Positions 1 through 9,111 of a stretch of DNA of 64,000 nucleotides are shown in pieces. The translations under genes were made by a program, and so were the position numbers. The notes beneath the pieces were generated by a model. That model did not search any database and was not told where the DNA came from. It saw only the letters and a program-made list of their open reading frames with translations. The stretch is from Micromonospora pattaloongensis (GTDB lineage Bacteria; Actinomycetota; Actinomycetes; Mycobacteriales; Micromonosporaceae). The stretch lies in NCBI RefSeq assembly GCF_900107255.1, contig NZ_FNPH01000002.1, forward strand, positions 558,001-622,000. Reading direction: 5' to 3'. How positions within the stretch are numbered: position 1 is the first letter of the stretch; every line of letters starts with the position of its first letter.

Positions 1-335
1 ATCGCCACCGATCGCATGCCGGCGTCGACCGGCGTCGGACGGGGCTCGGTCGCGGTCGGCGCGGACCCCTCGGGGACGGCGACCAGCACACCCTGCACCT
101 GCTCGCCAAGGGCGACGGTGTCGCTCACCTCGCGGAGCAACTCGGACAGGCGCGCGCCGAGGGCGTCACAGATCGAGGCCAGCAGCTCGCTGGAGGCCTC
201 CTTCTGACCCCGCTCGATCTCGGAGAGGTAGCCGAGGCTGACGTTGGCCGCGGTGGAAACCTCGCGCAGGGTGCGGCGCTGACCCTGCCGGCGCGCACGC
301 AGTGCGTCGCCGATCACACGGCGTAGCAGGACCAT
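1..335 (-). CDS. clgR: ClgR-like XRE-family transcriptional regulator, partial
   Basis: A Cro/CI-type DNA-binding regulator cut by the left edge; about the first 111 residues are present. Residues 8-67 form a helix-turn-helix with the recognisable core [20 protein letters not shown]. The ATG at 335 has a strong ribosome site (GGGGGAGG, four bases before the start). It lies 94 bases downstream of cinA on the same strand, the usual place of clgR in Streptomyces and relatives, where ClgR activates clp protease and other stress genes. The HTH is seen directly; the ClgR identity rests on sequence style and synteny. The C-terminal part, needed to confirm it, is outside the window. Confidence 0.8.
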   Translation of the reverse strand, partial: MVLLRRVIGDALRARRQGQRRTLREVSTAANVSLGYLSEIERGQKEASSELLASICDALGARLSELLREVSDTVALGEQVQGVLVAVPEGSAPTATEPRPTPVDAGMRSVA

Positions 336-429
336 CGCACCTCCCCCTGACACGGGACCAGCCGGCGGCTGCCGGAGGCTTCCCGCAACCATATCCGCTG
401 TGGCGCGGATCGACACCCCGCCTCACCGG

Positions 430-978
430 TCATCGGGCATGGGCTCCGTCCCCGCCGCGCACCGCGCCGGCCGGATCACCGCGGAGCTGGTCGGCGATCA
501 GGTGCAGGGCGCCGCGGACCGCTCCCGAGCGCACCGCGTGGCGCCCGGGGCCGAACACCAGCTCCCGCACGTCCGTGCCCTCCGGGCCGGCCACCGCGAC
601 GTAGACCAGGCCCACCGGCTTGCCGCCCTGCGGCTCCGGGCCGGCCACGCCGGTCGTCGCCAGCCCCCAGTCGGCGCCGCAGCGTCGCCGGCCGCCCTCG
701 GCGAGCGCCACCGCCACGTCCGGGTCGACCGGCCCCCGCTCGGCGAGCAGATCGCCCGGCACGCCGGCGAGCGACTCCTTGAGCTCGGTGGCGTAGACCA
801 CCAGCCCGCCCCGGAAGACCGCGCTCACCCCCGCGATCTCGACGATCGCGGCGGCGAGCAGGCCGCCGGTCAGGGACTCCACGACCGCGAGGGTCTGATC
901 GCGCTCCACGAGCGCGTGCACGACCGCGGCGGCCTCGGTGCCGAACGGCACCGACACTTCGCCCGAATTGGTGCTCAT
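430..978 (-). CDS. cinA: CinA C-terminal family / nicotinamide-nucleotide amidohydrolase (PncC-like)
   Basis: A 182-residue stand-alone CinA C-terminal domain. Members of this family deamidate NMN to nicotinate mononucleotide in NAD recycling. Visible motifs are VESLTGGLLAA near residue 35 and TTGVAGPEPQGGKPVGLVY near residues 108-126, both typical of PncC. The N-terminal MoaB-like domain of full-length CinA is absent, as is usual in actinobacteria. It is 9 bases downstream of pgsA. No ribosome site is visible before the ATG; instead a TAAGGT box ends six bases upstream, so a leaderless transcript starting inside the pgsA-cinA junction is possible in addition to read-through from pgsA. Confidence 0.88.
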   Translation of the reverse strand: MSTNSGEVSVPFGTEAAAVVHALVERDQTLAVVESLTGGLLAAAIVEIAGVSAVFRGGLVVYATELKESLAGVPGDLLAERGPVDPDVAVALAEGGRRRCGADWGLATTGVAGPEPQGGKPVGLVYVAVAGPEGTDVRELVFGPGRHAVRSGAVRGALHLIADQLRGDPAGAVRGGDGAHAR

Positions 979-984
979 CGCCCG

Positions 985-990
985 ACCTTA
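985..990 (-). promoter_or_regulatory. Candidate -10 box of a leaderless cinA promoter
   Basis: On the minus strand TAAGGT (matches TANNNT) is followed by six bases and then the cinA ATG at 978. It overlaps the pgsA stop region. The -35 region is poor. Assigned by its spacing, which recurs at several other genes in the window. Confidence 0.4.
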
Positions 991-1596
991 TCGCGCCCCG
1001 CGGCGCAGCCGCAGTGCACGCAGCACGTAGTCGAGGCCGGTGAGCACGGTGACCACCACCGCCGCCGACATGATCCACGGTCCGACCGCGGCGAGCGCCG
1101 CCGGGAAGGGCCACAGGTACCAGACGATGGCGAGGATCTGCAGCGCCGTCTTCGCCTTCCCGCCGCGGCTGGCGGCGATCACGCCGTGCCGGATCACCCA
1201 GAAGCGGATCGCGGTCACGCCGAACTCGCGGGCCAGGATCACCGCGGTCACCCACCACGGCAACTGGGCGTACCAGGAGAGCAGCAGCAGCGCCGTGCCG
1301 GTCAGGGCCTTGTCCGCGATCGGATCGGCGACCTTGCCGAACGCCGTGACCAGGGCGTAGCGCCGGGCTATCCAGCCGTCGACGAAGTCGGTCAGCGACG
1401 CCACCGCGAACGCCGCACAGGCGGCGACCCGCCACCCGTCGTGGGTCATCGCCGACTGGACACCGAAGACCACGAACACCGGGATCAGCAGCAGCCGCAG
1501 CGCGGTGAGCCCGTTCGCGGCGTTGACCACCGGCACGGGACCGACGACGGCGGCGGGAGCGGAGACCGGCTTCGTAGTCTCGGTCACAGCCCTCAC
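988..1596 (-). CDS. pgsA: CDP-diacylglycerol--glycerol-3-phosphate 3-phosphatidyltransferase
   Basis: Integral membrane CDP-alcohol phosphatidyltransferase, 202 residues, which makes phosphatidylglycerol phosphate, the first step to phosphatidylglycerol and cardiolipin. The signature D-x2-D-G-x2-A-R-x8-G-x3-D-x3-D is complete and starts at DFVDGWIARRY. Several hydrophobic segments surround it, beginning with GLTALRLLLIPVFVVFG. The start is GTG at 1596; a second GTG three codons in is an alternative. It follows rimO by 10 bases and precedes cinA by 9, so rimO-pgsA-cinA looks like one transcription unit. PgsA and PgsA-like cardiolipin synthases share this motif; the synteny with rimO and cinA favours PgsA. 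Confidence 0.93.
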   Translation of the reverse strand: MRAVTETTKPVSAPAAVVGPVPVVNAANGLTALRLLLIPVFVVFGVQSAMTHDGWRVAACAAFAVASLTDFVDGWIARRYALVTAFGKVADPIADKALTGTALLLLSWYAQLPWWVTAVILAREFGVTAIRFWVIRHGVIAASRGGKAKTALQILAIVWYLWPFPAALAAVGPWIMSAAVVVTVLTGLDYVLRALRLRRGAR

Positions 1597-1606
1597 CCCG
1601 CCCTGG

Positions 1607-3082
1607 TCATCGCCGCACGGTCGGTGCGGCCGACAGCATCTCCTCCGGCACCGCCAGCAGGTCGACCCCCTCGGTGCCGGTCACCGTGGCGCGGACCAGG
1701 TCCCCGGGGCGCAGCGCCGCCAGGTCCACGCCGCCGGTCGGGGGCGCGACCAACGTCGTCGACCCGTCGACCTCGGGCGCCTGGTGCGCGGCACGCCCCT
1801 CGACGATTCCATCGTCGACCGAGTCGACCAGCACTTCAACCGTCGTGCCGAGCCGTTCCTCGGCGCGCTGCGAGCACAGCTCGTCCGCGAGCGCGCTGAT
1901 CTTGTCATAACGGCGCTTGATGGTCGCCGCCGGGACCTTCCCCGGCAGCGACGCCGCCTCGGTGCCGTCCTCGTCGCTGTAGTCGAAGACGCCGATCGCG
2001 TCGAGCCGGGCGTCGGTCAGGAACCGCACCAGCTCGTCGACGTCGGCCCGCGTCTCGCCCGGGAACCCGACGATGAAGTTGCTGCGCGCGCCGGCCTCCG
2101 GAGCCAGCGCCCGCGCCGCGCCGAGCAGCTCCAGGAAGCGGGGGGTGGACCCGAAACGGCGCATCCGGCGCAACACGGGCTCGCTGGAGTGCTGGAACGA
2201 CAGGTCGAAGTAGGGCGCCACGCCCGGCGTGGTGGCGATCGCCTCGACCAGGCCGGGACGGGTCTCGGCCGGCTGCAGGTAGCTCGCCCGTACCCGGACG
2301 ATGCCGTCGATCGCGGCGAGCTGCGGCAGCAGCTTCTCCAGCAGCCGCGGGTCGCCGAGATCCTTGCCGTACGAGGTCGAGTTCTCGCTGACCAGCACGA
2401 GCTCCCGTACGCCGGTCTTGGCCAGCCACTCGGCCTCGGCGAGCAGCTCGTCCGGGGTACGCGAGACGAACGCGCCGCGGAACGCCGGGATCGCGCAGAA
2501 CGCGCACCGGCGGTCGCACCCGCTGGCGAGCTTGAGCGACGCGACCGGGCCGGAATCGAGCCGGCGCCGCAGCACGGTGCGCAGATGCGCCGGGGTGTGC
2601 TCGTCGACGCCTCCGTGTCCGGGCACGACCACGGGGCTGGACCGGCGCGACACCGGGGTCAGCGGCAGCAGCTCGCGGCGGTCGCGCGGGGTGTGCGCGG
2701 CGACCTGTTCGCCGGCGACCACCGCCCGCAGGCGGTCGGAGATCTCCGGATAGTCGTCGAAACCGAGCACCGCCTGCGCCTCGGGGAGGCTGTCGGCGAG
2801 CTCCCGACCGTACCGCTCGGCCATGCAGCCGGCCGCGACCACCTTGGCGCCGGTGTCGGCCGCGGCGAGCAGCGTCTGGATCGAGTCCTGCTTGGCCTTC
2901 TCCACGAAGCCGCAGGTGTTCACGAGCACCACGTCGGCGCCCTCGCCGTCGGTCGTCACCTGCCAGCCGTCGGCGTGCAGGCGCGCGGCCAGCTCCTCCG
3001 AGTCGACCTCGTTACGGGCGCAGCCCAGGGTCAGCAGCGCGACGCGGCGGCCGTCCGGCGATGAGGGGGAAGCAGCAGACAC
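1607..3082 (-). CDS. rimO: Ribosomal protein S12 methylthiotransferase RimO
   Basis: Radical-SAM methylthiotransferase, 491 residues, which adds a methylthio group to the conserved aspartate of ribosomal protein S12. The N-terminal UPF0004 domain carries three cluster cysteines (C21 in [13 protein letters not shown]57 in VNTCGF, C86 in AAGCMAER). The radical-SAM CxxxCxxC is C189-DRR-C193-AF-C196, and a TRAM domain closes the protein (about residues 420-485). The motif [10 protein letters not shown] and the pgsA neighbour distinguish RimO from MiaB. I chose GTG at 3082 over the GTG one codon earlier because TACCCT lies exactly six bases upstream and no ribosome site is visible. Confidence 0.94.
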   Translation of the reverse strand: MSAASPSSPDGRRVALLTLGCARNEVDSEELAARLHADGWQVTTDGEGADVVLVNTCGFVEKAKQDSIQTLLAAADTGAKVVAAGCMAERYGRELADSLPEAQAVLGFDDYPEISDRLRAVVAGEQVAAHTPRDRRELLPLTPVSRRSSPVVVPGHGGVDEHTPAHLRTVLRRRLDSGPVASLKLASGCDRRCAFCAIPAFRGAFVSRTPDELLAEAEWLAKTGVRELVLVSENSTSYGKDLGDPRLLEKLLPQLAAIDGIVRVRASYLQPAETRPGLVEAIATTPGVAPYFDLSFQHSSEPVLRRMRRFGSTPRFLELLGAARALAPEAGARSNFIVGFPGETRADVDELVRFLTDARLDAIGVFDYSDEDGTEAASLPGKVPAATIKRRYDKISALADELCSQRAEERLGTTVEVLVDSVDDGIVEGRAAHQAPEVDGSTTLVAPPTGGVDLAALRPGDLVRATVTGTEGVDLLAVPEEMLSAAPTVRR

Positions 3083-3088
3083 CACCCG

Positions 3089-3094
3089 AGGGTA
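3089..3094 (-). promoter_or_regulatory. Candidate -10 box of a leaderless rimO promoter
   Basis: TACCCT on the minus strand ends six bases before the GTG at 3082. No purine-rich ribosome site is present in the gap. The same spacing occurs at dapA, map, cinA and others in this window. Confidence 0.45.
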
Positions 3095-3152
3095 CCGGGC
3101 GGACCCGACGCGCCGATCGGCCGTGCCACCGGGCGTGGCGCGGCGGCGCGGC

Positions 3153-4076
3153 TCACACCGGGACGGCGACGCTGCTCGCCAGCCGGTCGAGCAGGTACGC
3201 CTCGGTGCCGGCGAGCCCCACCGAGCAGAACAGGGTGATCTCGTCTGCCGTCGTGCGGCCGGGCAGCGCGCCGGCCAGGATCGCCCCCAGGTGGCGCAGC
3301 CGCGGCTCGGCCGTGGTCCCGACGACGATCATCGGCGGGTCGTACGCGACGGCCTGCACCGGTGAGTCGGTGGCGAGCACGTGGGCCCGGTCGACCAGGT
3401 CGAGCCCGAACTCCGAGCGCCCGTGCTGCTTGAACCCGACCGCGTTGACGTGGGTGCCGGGAGCGAGGTCCGTCGCGCTGATCACCGGGGTCCGGCTCGT
3501 GGTGGCGAGCACCACGATGTCGCGTCCCGCGACCGCGGCGGCCGCGGTATCCACCGCGCGCGCCCGCAGCCCCAGCTCGGCCCGCACCCGCGCCGCGAAA
3601 GCCTCCCGCGACGCCGGCGTGCGGCTGAACACGGTCACCTCGCGCAGCGGGCGCACCGCCGCGGCCGCCCAGAGCTGCGTCCATGCCTGCCCGCCCGCGC
3701 CGATCACCCCGATCGTCCGGGACTCCTCGCGCGCCAGCGCGGCGGTGGCGACGCCGCCGATCGCTCCGGTACGGCGGGATCCGATCTCCTCGCCGACGGC
3801 CATCGCGCGCACCCGCCCGGTGGCCGCGTCGTGCAGCACCACGAGCTGCTCGCCCTGCCGGTGCCCGAACGTGTCGTACGACCGGTAGCCGTACCACCGG
3901 TCGGTCAGCTGCCCGGCGGTCATCACCAACCGTCCGCCGGTCAGCGGGGCGGCGGTGCGGGGCGGCGCGACGAGCCGGCCCTCGTACGCGTCGACGATCG
4001 CGGCCCGCATCGCGGCGACCGAGGTCGTCGCGTCGAGGCGTGCGGCGACCTCGTCATCGGTGAAGAGCATCGGCAT
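3153..4076 (-). CDS. Ornithine cyclodeaminase / mu-crystallin family NAD(P)-dependent protein
   Basis: A 307-residue member of the OCD/mu-crystallin family. Family members catalyse NAD(P)-dependent deamination or reduction of amino/imino acids (ornithine to proline, alanine dehydrogenase, ketimine reduction, siderophore precursor synthesis). The Rossmann fold is clear around residues 118-215, with the glycine motif [13 protein letters not shown], followed by the family block [14 protein letters not shown] and the upstream arginine patch [15 protein letters not shown] chose the third in-frame ATG (4076) because GAAGGA sits eight bases before it, whereas the ATG at 4085 overlaps that site. It stands alone between ftsK and rimO; no biosynthetic partner is adjacent, so the substrate cannot be told. 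Confidence 0.85.
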   Translation of the reverse strand: MPMLFTDDEVAARLDATTSVAAMRAAIVDAYEGRLVAPPRTAAPLTGGRLVMTAGQLTDRWYGYRSYDTFGHRQGEQLVVLHDAATGRVRAMAVGEEIGSRRTGAIGGVATAALAREESRTIGVIGAGGQAWTQLWAAAAVRPLREVTVFSRTPASREAFAARVRAELGLRARAVDTAAAAVAGRDIVVLATTSRTPVISATDLAPGTHVNAVGFKQHGRSEFGLDLVDRAHVLATDSPVQAVAYDPPMIVVGTTAEPRLRHLGAILAGALPGRTTADEITLFCSVGLAGTEAYLLDRLASSVAVPV

Positions 4077-4157
4077 GGGATGCATCCTTCAAGGTGAAGT
4101 CAGGTTGAGGTCAACGTGCGGTGACCCATCCCACCTGTACCCGCGCGGCGGCCCGCG

Positions 4158-6656
4158 TCACTCCTCCGGGTCGTCGCCGCGCAGCGCGGCGAAGGCCGCC
4201 TCCAGCTCCTCCGGCTTCACCAGCACCTCGCGCGCCTTCGACCCCTCCGAGGGGCCGACGATCCCGCGCGTCTCCATCAGGTCCATCAGCCGGCCGGCCT
4301 TGGCGAACCCGACCCGCAGCTTGCGCTGCAACATCGAGGTCGAGCCGAACTGCGAGGTCACGACGAGCTCGATCGCCTGCACGAGGAGATCCAGGTCGTC
4401 GCCGATCTCCTCGTCGACCTTCTTCTTGTTGTCCTTGGCCGGGGCGAGTACGTCGGGCCGGAACTCCGGCTCCCGCTGCTGCTTGCAGAACTTGACGATG
4501 TCGTTGATCTCGGACTCGCTCACCCAGGCGCCCTGGATGCGCACGGGCTTCGACGCCCCCATCGGCAGGAAGAGCCCGTCACCGCGGCCGATCAGCTTCT
4601 CCGCGCCCGGCTGGTCGAGGATGACCCGCGAGTCGGCGAGCGAGGAGGTGGCGAACGCCAGCCGGGACGGGACGTTGGCCTTGATCAGACCGGTCACCAC
4701 GTCGACCGACGGGCGCTGGGTGGCCAGCACGAGGTGGATGCCGGCGGCGCGGGCCAGCTGCGTGATACGCACCACCGAGTCTTCGACGTCCCGCGGCGCG
4801 ACCATCATGAGGTCGGCCAACTCGTCGACGATCACCAGCAGGTACGGGTACGGGCGCATCTCCCGCTCGCTGCCGGGCGGCGCCTTGATCTCCCCGGACC
4901 GCACCTTGCGATTGAAGTCGTCGATGTGCCGCACCCCGTTGGCCGCGAGGTCGTCGTAGCGCATGTCCATCTCGCGCACGACCCATTCCAGCGAGTCCGC
5001 CGCCTTCTTCGCGTTCGTGACGATCGGCGTGACCAGGTGCGGAATGCCCTCGTAGCTGGTCATCTCGACGCGCTTGGGGTCGATCAGCAGCAGCCGTACC
5101 TGATCGGGGGTGGCGCGGGCCAGGATCGACACCAGCAGGGAGTTCAGGCAGGAGGACTTGCCCGCGCCGGTGGCACCGGCGATCAGGATGTGCGGCATCT
5201 TCGCGAGGTTGGCCACCACGTAGCCGCCCTCGATGTCCTTGCCGAGCGCGACCACCATCGGGTGGTGGTCGGCGGTCGCCGCGCGGGAGCGGAGCACGTC
5301 GCCGAGCGCCACGTCCTCGCGGTCGACGTTGGGGATCTCCACGCCGACCGCGCTCTTGCCCGGGATCGGGCTGAGGATGCGGACGTCGGGCGACTTCACC
5401 GCGTACGCGATGTTGCGGGAGAGCTGGGTGATCCGCTCGACCTTCACGCCGAGGCCGAGCTCGACCTCGTAGCGGGTGACCGTCGGGCCGCGGGTGAACC
5501 CGGTGACCGCCGCGTCCACGTCGAACTGCTCGAAGACGCCCTGCAGCGCCGCGATCACCTCGTCGTTGGCCTTGCTGCGGGTCTTGGCCGGGCTTCCCGG
5601 ACGCAGCAGGTTCGTCGGCGGCAGCGTGTAGTCGCCGGAGATCCCGTTGATCGACAGCTGCTCGGCGTGGGCGGGCGGCTCGGTGTGCTCGGGCGGCTCG
5701 GGCGTCTTGCGGGTGGCCGGCACCTTCGACGGCGGCGTGCGCGGCAGCGCGACCGTCTCGTGCCCGACCGCCTCGGCGTCGTCCTCGCCGGCGGACTCGT
5801 CCCCGGTGAGCATGCTGGCCTGCCGGCGGCGCGACGGGCGGCGGCGCCCCGGCGTCTTCGCCTCGTCCTCCGCCTCCTCACCGTCCTCGGTGGAGGGCTC
5901 CGGCTCACGCCCGAGGACCGCGCCGACGAAGAGCCCGAGCCGCTCCGGGACCTTGTTGATCGGCGTCGCGGTGACCACCAGCAGGCCGAACAGCAGCAGC
6001 AAAGCGAGCAGCGGGACCGCCACCCACGCGCTGACCGCGGCCTCCAGCAGCGAGCCGATGCCCGTCCCGATCAGGCCGCCGGCGTAGTCGCGCTGGGTGG
6101 GGTCGATCGGGTCCTGGGCGAGGTGCAGCAGGCCGTCGGTCGAGACGATCAGGGCGCTCCAGCCGACCACGCCGCGGCCGCGGTGCTCCGGCTCGGCCGG
6201 CTCGCGCATGAGCCGGATCGCGCCGAAGAGCAGCAGCAGCGGCAGCGCGACCGCGACGGCGCCGAAGAACAACCGGATGGTGTCGGCGAGCCGCTCGCCG
6301 ACCGGACCGGCGGCGGAGAACCAGACCGCCATCGCGGTCAGGATGGCCAGGCCGAACATCAACAGCCCGCCGCCGTCGCGGCGGTGACCGGGGTCGAGCT
6401 CCTTGGCGGTGGCCGCCTGTCGTCCGACCGCCCGCACCGCCCATCCCAGGGCGTGGGCCAGCCCCATCCAGACCGCGGCGAGGCCGCGCAGAAGGTAGAC
6501 GGCGGGGCCGGGGCCCGCGGGACGGCGCCGGGCCGCCGCGGCCCGGGACTTGGCGGTGGTACGCGACTTGGCGGCCGTGCGGGCGCGCGTGGCGGCGGCA
6601 CCGCGCGCCGAGGAGGTGCTCCGGCGCCGGCTCGTCTGAGAGGTACGGCCCGCCAT
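4158..6656 (-). CDS. ftsK: DNA translocase FtsK/SpoIIIE
   Basis: Septal DNA pump, 832 residues, that moves chromosome ends out of the closing septum and activates XerCD at dif. A basic, alanine-rich N-terminus (about 1-60) is followed by roughly four membrane segments (about 95-240), then an acidic/proline-rich linker (about 245-340) and the motor. Walker A GATGAGKSS is near residue 492 and Walker B LLVIVDELADLMM follows at about 612. The C-terminal gamma winged helix (STSMLQRKLRVGFAKAGRLM) is intact. No ribosome site precedes the ATG; TACCGT inside the palindrome ACGGTTACCGT ends eight bases upstream, so a leaderless start is possible. It stands alone and is divergent from the YbjN gene. Confidence 0.96.
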   Translation of the reverse strand: MAGRTSQTSRRRSTSSARGAAATRARTAAKSRTTAKSRAAAARRRPAGPGPAVYLLRGLAAVWMGLAHALGWAVRAVGRQAATAKELDPGHRRDGGGLLMFGLAILTAMAVWFSAAGPVGERLADTIRLFFGAVAVALPLLLLFGAIRLMREPAEPEHRGRGVVGWSALIVSTDGLLHLAQDPIDPTQRDYAGGLIGTGIGSLLEAAVSAWVAVPLLALLLLFGLLVVTATPINKVPERLGLFVGAVLGREPEPSTEDGEEAEDEAKTPGRRRPSRRRQASMLTGDESAGEDDAEAVGHETVALPRTPPSKVPATRKTPEPPEHTEPPAHAEQLSINGISGDYTLPPTNLLRPGSPAKTRSKANDEVIAALQGVFEQFDVDAAVTGFTRGPTVTRYEVELGLGVKVERITQLSRNIAYAVKSPDVRILSPIPGKSAVGVEIPNVDREDVALGDVLRSRAATADHHPMVVALGKDIEGGYVVANLAKMPHILIAGATGAGKSSCLNSLLVSILARATPDQVRLLLIDPKRVEMTSYEGIPHLVTPIVTNAKKAADSLEWVVREMDMRYDDLAANGVRHIDDFNRKVRSGEIKAPPGSEREMRPYPYLLVIVDELADLMMVAPRDVEDSVVRITQLARAAGIHLVLATQRPSVDVVTGLIKANVPSRLAFATSSLADSRVILDQPGAEKLIGRGDGLFLPMGASKPVRIQGAWVSESEINDIVKFCKQQREPEFRPDVLAPAKDNKKKVDEEIGDDLDLLVQAIELVVTSQFGSTSMLQRKLRVGFAKAGRLMDLMETRGIVGPSEGSKAREVLVKPEELEAAFAALRGDDPEE

Positions 6657-6789
6657 AGAGTCACACGGTAACCGTGCGGCCCGACGAATCCTCGCTTTTG
6701 CGGCTCGTGTCCGGTCACGGGTATCCGTCGACTGTCGATCGGCCTACCATGACGGGCGCTCGGACGGCCCACGCGGGAGGGGACGACGC

Positions 6790-7257
6790 ATGCCACCGTC
6801 GGGTATCGGGGACACGTCCGGTCCGGCCCCGGGCGACGCCCCGGCGGTCCTCCAGCCGCTGAGCAACGAGCTGATCGCGGCGGCGCTGCGGCGCCGCGAC
6901 CACCACTTCGCCACCGACGACGACGGCGACCTCTACGGGCAGTGGGAGGGAAACCTGATCTACTTCTTCCGGCTCGGCGAGAACCGCGATCTCTTCCAGG
7001 TCCGCACGATGGCCGCCACCCGCTTCGAGATCGACGACGTGCCCCGGCTCTACGCGTTCTGCAACGCCTGGAACCACGACCGGCTGTGGCCGAAGGCGTT
7101 CGTGCACGTCGAGGACGACGGCACGGCGCGGGTCTGCGGCGAAGTGGCCGCCGATCTGGAACGCGGGGTCACGTTGGGGCAGCTCGACCAGTTGATCGGT
7201 TGCGGCATCGTCACCGGCTGCCAACTCGCCGCGGCCGCCGCCGAGCTGCGGCCGTAG
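6790..7257 (+). CDS. YbjN domain-containing protein
   Basis: A 155-residue cytoplasmic protein made of one YbjN domain (secretion-chaperone-like fold). The family is widespread in actinobacteria and cyanobacteria; its biochemical role is not established. The domain spans about residues 22-150, with the conserved block YAFCNAWNHDRLWPKAFV followed by GEVAADLERGVTLGQLDQLI. GGGAGGGG provides a ribosome site nine bases before the ATG. It is followed after 113 bases by a second protein whose C-terminus is a closely similar YbjN domain, so the two probably arose by duplication and act together. No catalytic residues are apparent; a binding or chaperone role is inference. Confidence 0.8.
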   Translation: MPPSGIGDTSGPAPGDAPAVLQPLSNELIAAALRRRDHHFATDDDGDLYGQWEGNLIYFFRLGENRDLFQVRTMAATRFEIDDVPRLYAFCNAWNHDRLWPKAFVHVEDDGTARVCGEVAADLERGVTLGQLDQLIGCGIVTGCQLAAAAAELRP

Positions 7258-7370
7258 CGGGCGGAGTCCGAGATGGAGCACCGGCACGCGGTCGAGGCGC
7301 GCGACGGCCAGGCGCTGCTGTCCGCCCGCCATCCCCTCCGGACGGTCGACGCCACCGCCGGGGAGGCGCC

Positions 7371-8942
7371 ATGACCAGGGACGAGATGCGCGAGGCGCTG
7401 GAGGACGCGCGGGACCTGCCCGACGGGGACGAAAAGATCGCCGCGCTGGAGCGGCTGCTGGCGCACGCCGACGCCGCCGGCGACCTCCGGTTGGGCATGG
7501 ACATCCGGTTCGAGTTGATCGAGGCGTACCACGACCACACCGAACGCTGGCGGCTGCTGCCCGCCTTCGACTGGTGCCTCGCCGCCCACGACCGCGACCC
7601 GTCGCTCTTCACCGACCGGCACGCGGAGATGCTGCGCTGGTACCACAAGTGGGCGGTCGCCACGCTGCGCAGCACGCCGCGGGTCGACCTCGACGAGACC
7701 CTCGCGGCGCTCGACGACATGGAGCGGCGGTTCCGGGAGAGCGGACAGAGCCCGCAGATTATCTACAACCTCCGGTGCGGGATCGCCGACCATCTGGGCG
7801 ACGAGGCCGCGGCCCGGGAGTGGCTCGCGAAGTGGCGCGCCACCCCGCCCGACGAGAACAGCGACTGCGCCGGCTGCGACCCGTCCCGTCAGGCCGAGCT
7901 GCTCGCCGGCTGGGGCGAGTGGGCCGAGGCGGTGGCGACCGTCGAGCCGGTGCTCTCCGGGATGGTCGGCTGCACGGAACAGCCGGAGAAGGCGCTGGTC
8001 GCGATCATGCTGCCGCACCTGCACCTCGGCCGGTACGCCGAGGCGGCGGCGGCGCACGTCCGCGCGTACCGCCGGCACCGCTTCGAGCGCGACTCGGTCG
8101 GCTACCTCGCCGAGCACCTGCGGTTCTGCGCGCTGACCGGGCACCACGCACGCGGCCTGGACATCCTGGAGGAGCATCTCGGCTGGCTGGACCGGCCCTA
8201 CGACGAGGCGTCGGCGATGGAGTTCGCCGCCGCCGGGGCGCTGGTCTGCCGGGTCGCGCACGCCAACGGCCTGGGCGCACGGCTGCTGCACCGCCCGGAA
8301 CACGGGGAGCGGCGCGCCGCAGAGGTCCCGCTGGCACGGCTCGGCGCCGACCTCGCGGCCACCGCCCGCAACCTGGCGCGCCGCTTCGACGACCGCAACG
8401 GCACCGACCATCAGTCGCAGCGGATGGAGTCGTGGCTGGCGGCGGCGCCGCTGACCACCGAGCTCGAACTGCCGCCGGACGAGCCGGACGGCGCGGAGCT
8501 GACGGTGGGGTCGCCGCCCGAACAATGGCGCGACGTGCTCGCCCCGCTCACCGTCGAATCCATCGCCGCGGTGCTCGACGCGCGTGGCGACCGGTACGCG
8601 GTGGACGCCGACGACGTGATCCGGGGGCGATGGGCGGACGCGTACCTCCACTTCGATCGCCTCGGCGAGCGGCAGGAGATCCTGCACACGCGGATCCTGG
8701 CGGCGCGGCAACTGCCCGCCGACCGGCTCGCCGACGCGCTGGAGTTCTGCAACGCCTGGAACCACGACAAGGTCTTCCCGAAGGCGTACGTGCACGACAC
8801 CGGCGAGGGGCAGCTGATCCTGGCCGGCGACGTCACCACCGACCTGGAGCACGGAGTGACCGGCGCGCAACTCGCCGTTCTGATCCACGCCACCGTAGCC
8901 ACCGCCACCGCGTACGCGGCGGCCGTCGCCGCCCTCCCCTGA
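7371..8942 (+). CDS. Helical-repeat (TPR-like) protein with C-terminal YbjN domain
   Basis: A 523-residue soluble protein with two parts. Residues 1 to about 345 are alpha-helical and look like degenerate tetratricopeptide repeats (EKIAALERLLAHADAAGDLR, GRYAEAAAAHVRAYRRHRFE). Residues about 386-520 are a YbjN domain with the same FCNAWNHDKVFPKAYVH and GDVTTDLEHGV blocks as the upstream protein. The ATG at 7371 has GGGGAGG five bases upstream and fits where coding character begins. An internal DCAGCDPSRQ could bind metal, but only one CxxC is present. The pairing of a solo YbjN protein with a TPR-YbjN fusion suggests a scaffold/partner relation; the function is unknown. Confidence 0.78.
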   Translation: MTRDEMREALEDARDLPDGDEKIAALERLLAHADAAGDLRLGMDIRFELIEAYHDHTERWRLLPAFDWCLAAHDRDPSLFTDRHAEMLRWYHKWAVATLRSTPRVDLDETLAALDDMERRFRESGQSPQIIYNLRCGIADHLGDEAAAREWLAKWRATPPDENSDCAGCDPSRQAELLAGWGEWAEAVATVEPVLSGMVGCTEQPEKALVAIMLPHLHLGRYAEAAAAHVRAYRRHRFERDSVGYLAEHLRFCALTGHHARGLDILEEHLGWLDRPYDEASAMEFAAAGALVCRVAHANGLGARLLHRPEHGERRAAEVPLARLGADLAATARNLARRFDDRNGTDHQSQRMESWLAAAPLTTELELPPDEPDGAELTVGSPPEQWRDVLAPLTVESIAAVLDARGDRYAVDADDVIRGRWADAYLHFDRLGERQEILHTRILAARQLPADRLADALEFCNAWNHDKVFPKAYVHDTGEGQLILAGDVTTDLEHGVTGAQLAVLIHATVATATAYAAAVAALP

Positions 8943-8960
8943 CGTGCGCTTCTCCTGCGT

Positions 8961-9032
8961 CGATCTTGCAGTTGCGGCGCCCGATTGCCGCTCGTTGAGA
9001 CCGCTTTGTCCACGGCCACAACTGCAAGATCG
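8961..9032. terminator. Long-armed inverted repeat between convergent genes
   Basis: CGATCTTGCAGTTG (8961-8974) is repeated as a perfect reverse complement at 9019-9032, with a 44-base loop. It begins 18 bases after the YbjN-TPR stop and also lies downstream of the protease on the other strand, so it could end transcription both ways. No T-tract follows. It resembles the other stop-codon-adjacent inverted repeats in this window in placement, though its arm sequence differs. Confidence 0.5.
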
Positions 9033-9057
9033 GCGTTGACTACTCGGGGGAATGGCG

Positions 9058-9097
9058 CGGCCCACCGCCCGACGGAGGAGTCGAGAGCGGTGGGCCG
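9058..9097 (-). terminator. Hairpin terminator of the secreted protease gene
   Basis: CGGCCCACCGC (9058-9068) pairs perfectly with GCGGTGGGCCG (9087-9097), an 11-base GC stem with an 18-base loop, starting 14 bases after the protease stop at 9112 on the minus strand. Confidence 0.65.
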
Positions 9098-9111
9098 GCC
9101 CGTGTGCGTTC

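Noticed and set aside
430-978. CinA protein considered truncated because it lacks the N-terminal MoaB-like domain
   Set aside because: Stand-alone C-terminal CinA/PncC proteins of about this length are normal in actinobacteria; the start lies right after pgsA and motifs are intact.
4109-4114. TTGACC as a -35 box for the ornithine cyclodeaminase-like gene
   Set aside because: Seventeen bases downstream lies the ribosome site GAAGGA rather than a -10 hexamer. The neighbouring ACCTCAA only half-matches a MerR-type operator, so no promoter or operator is called.
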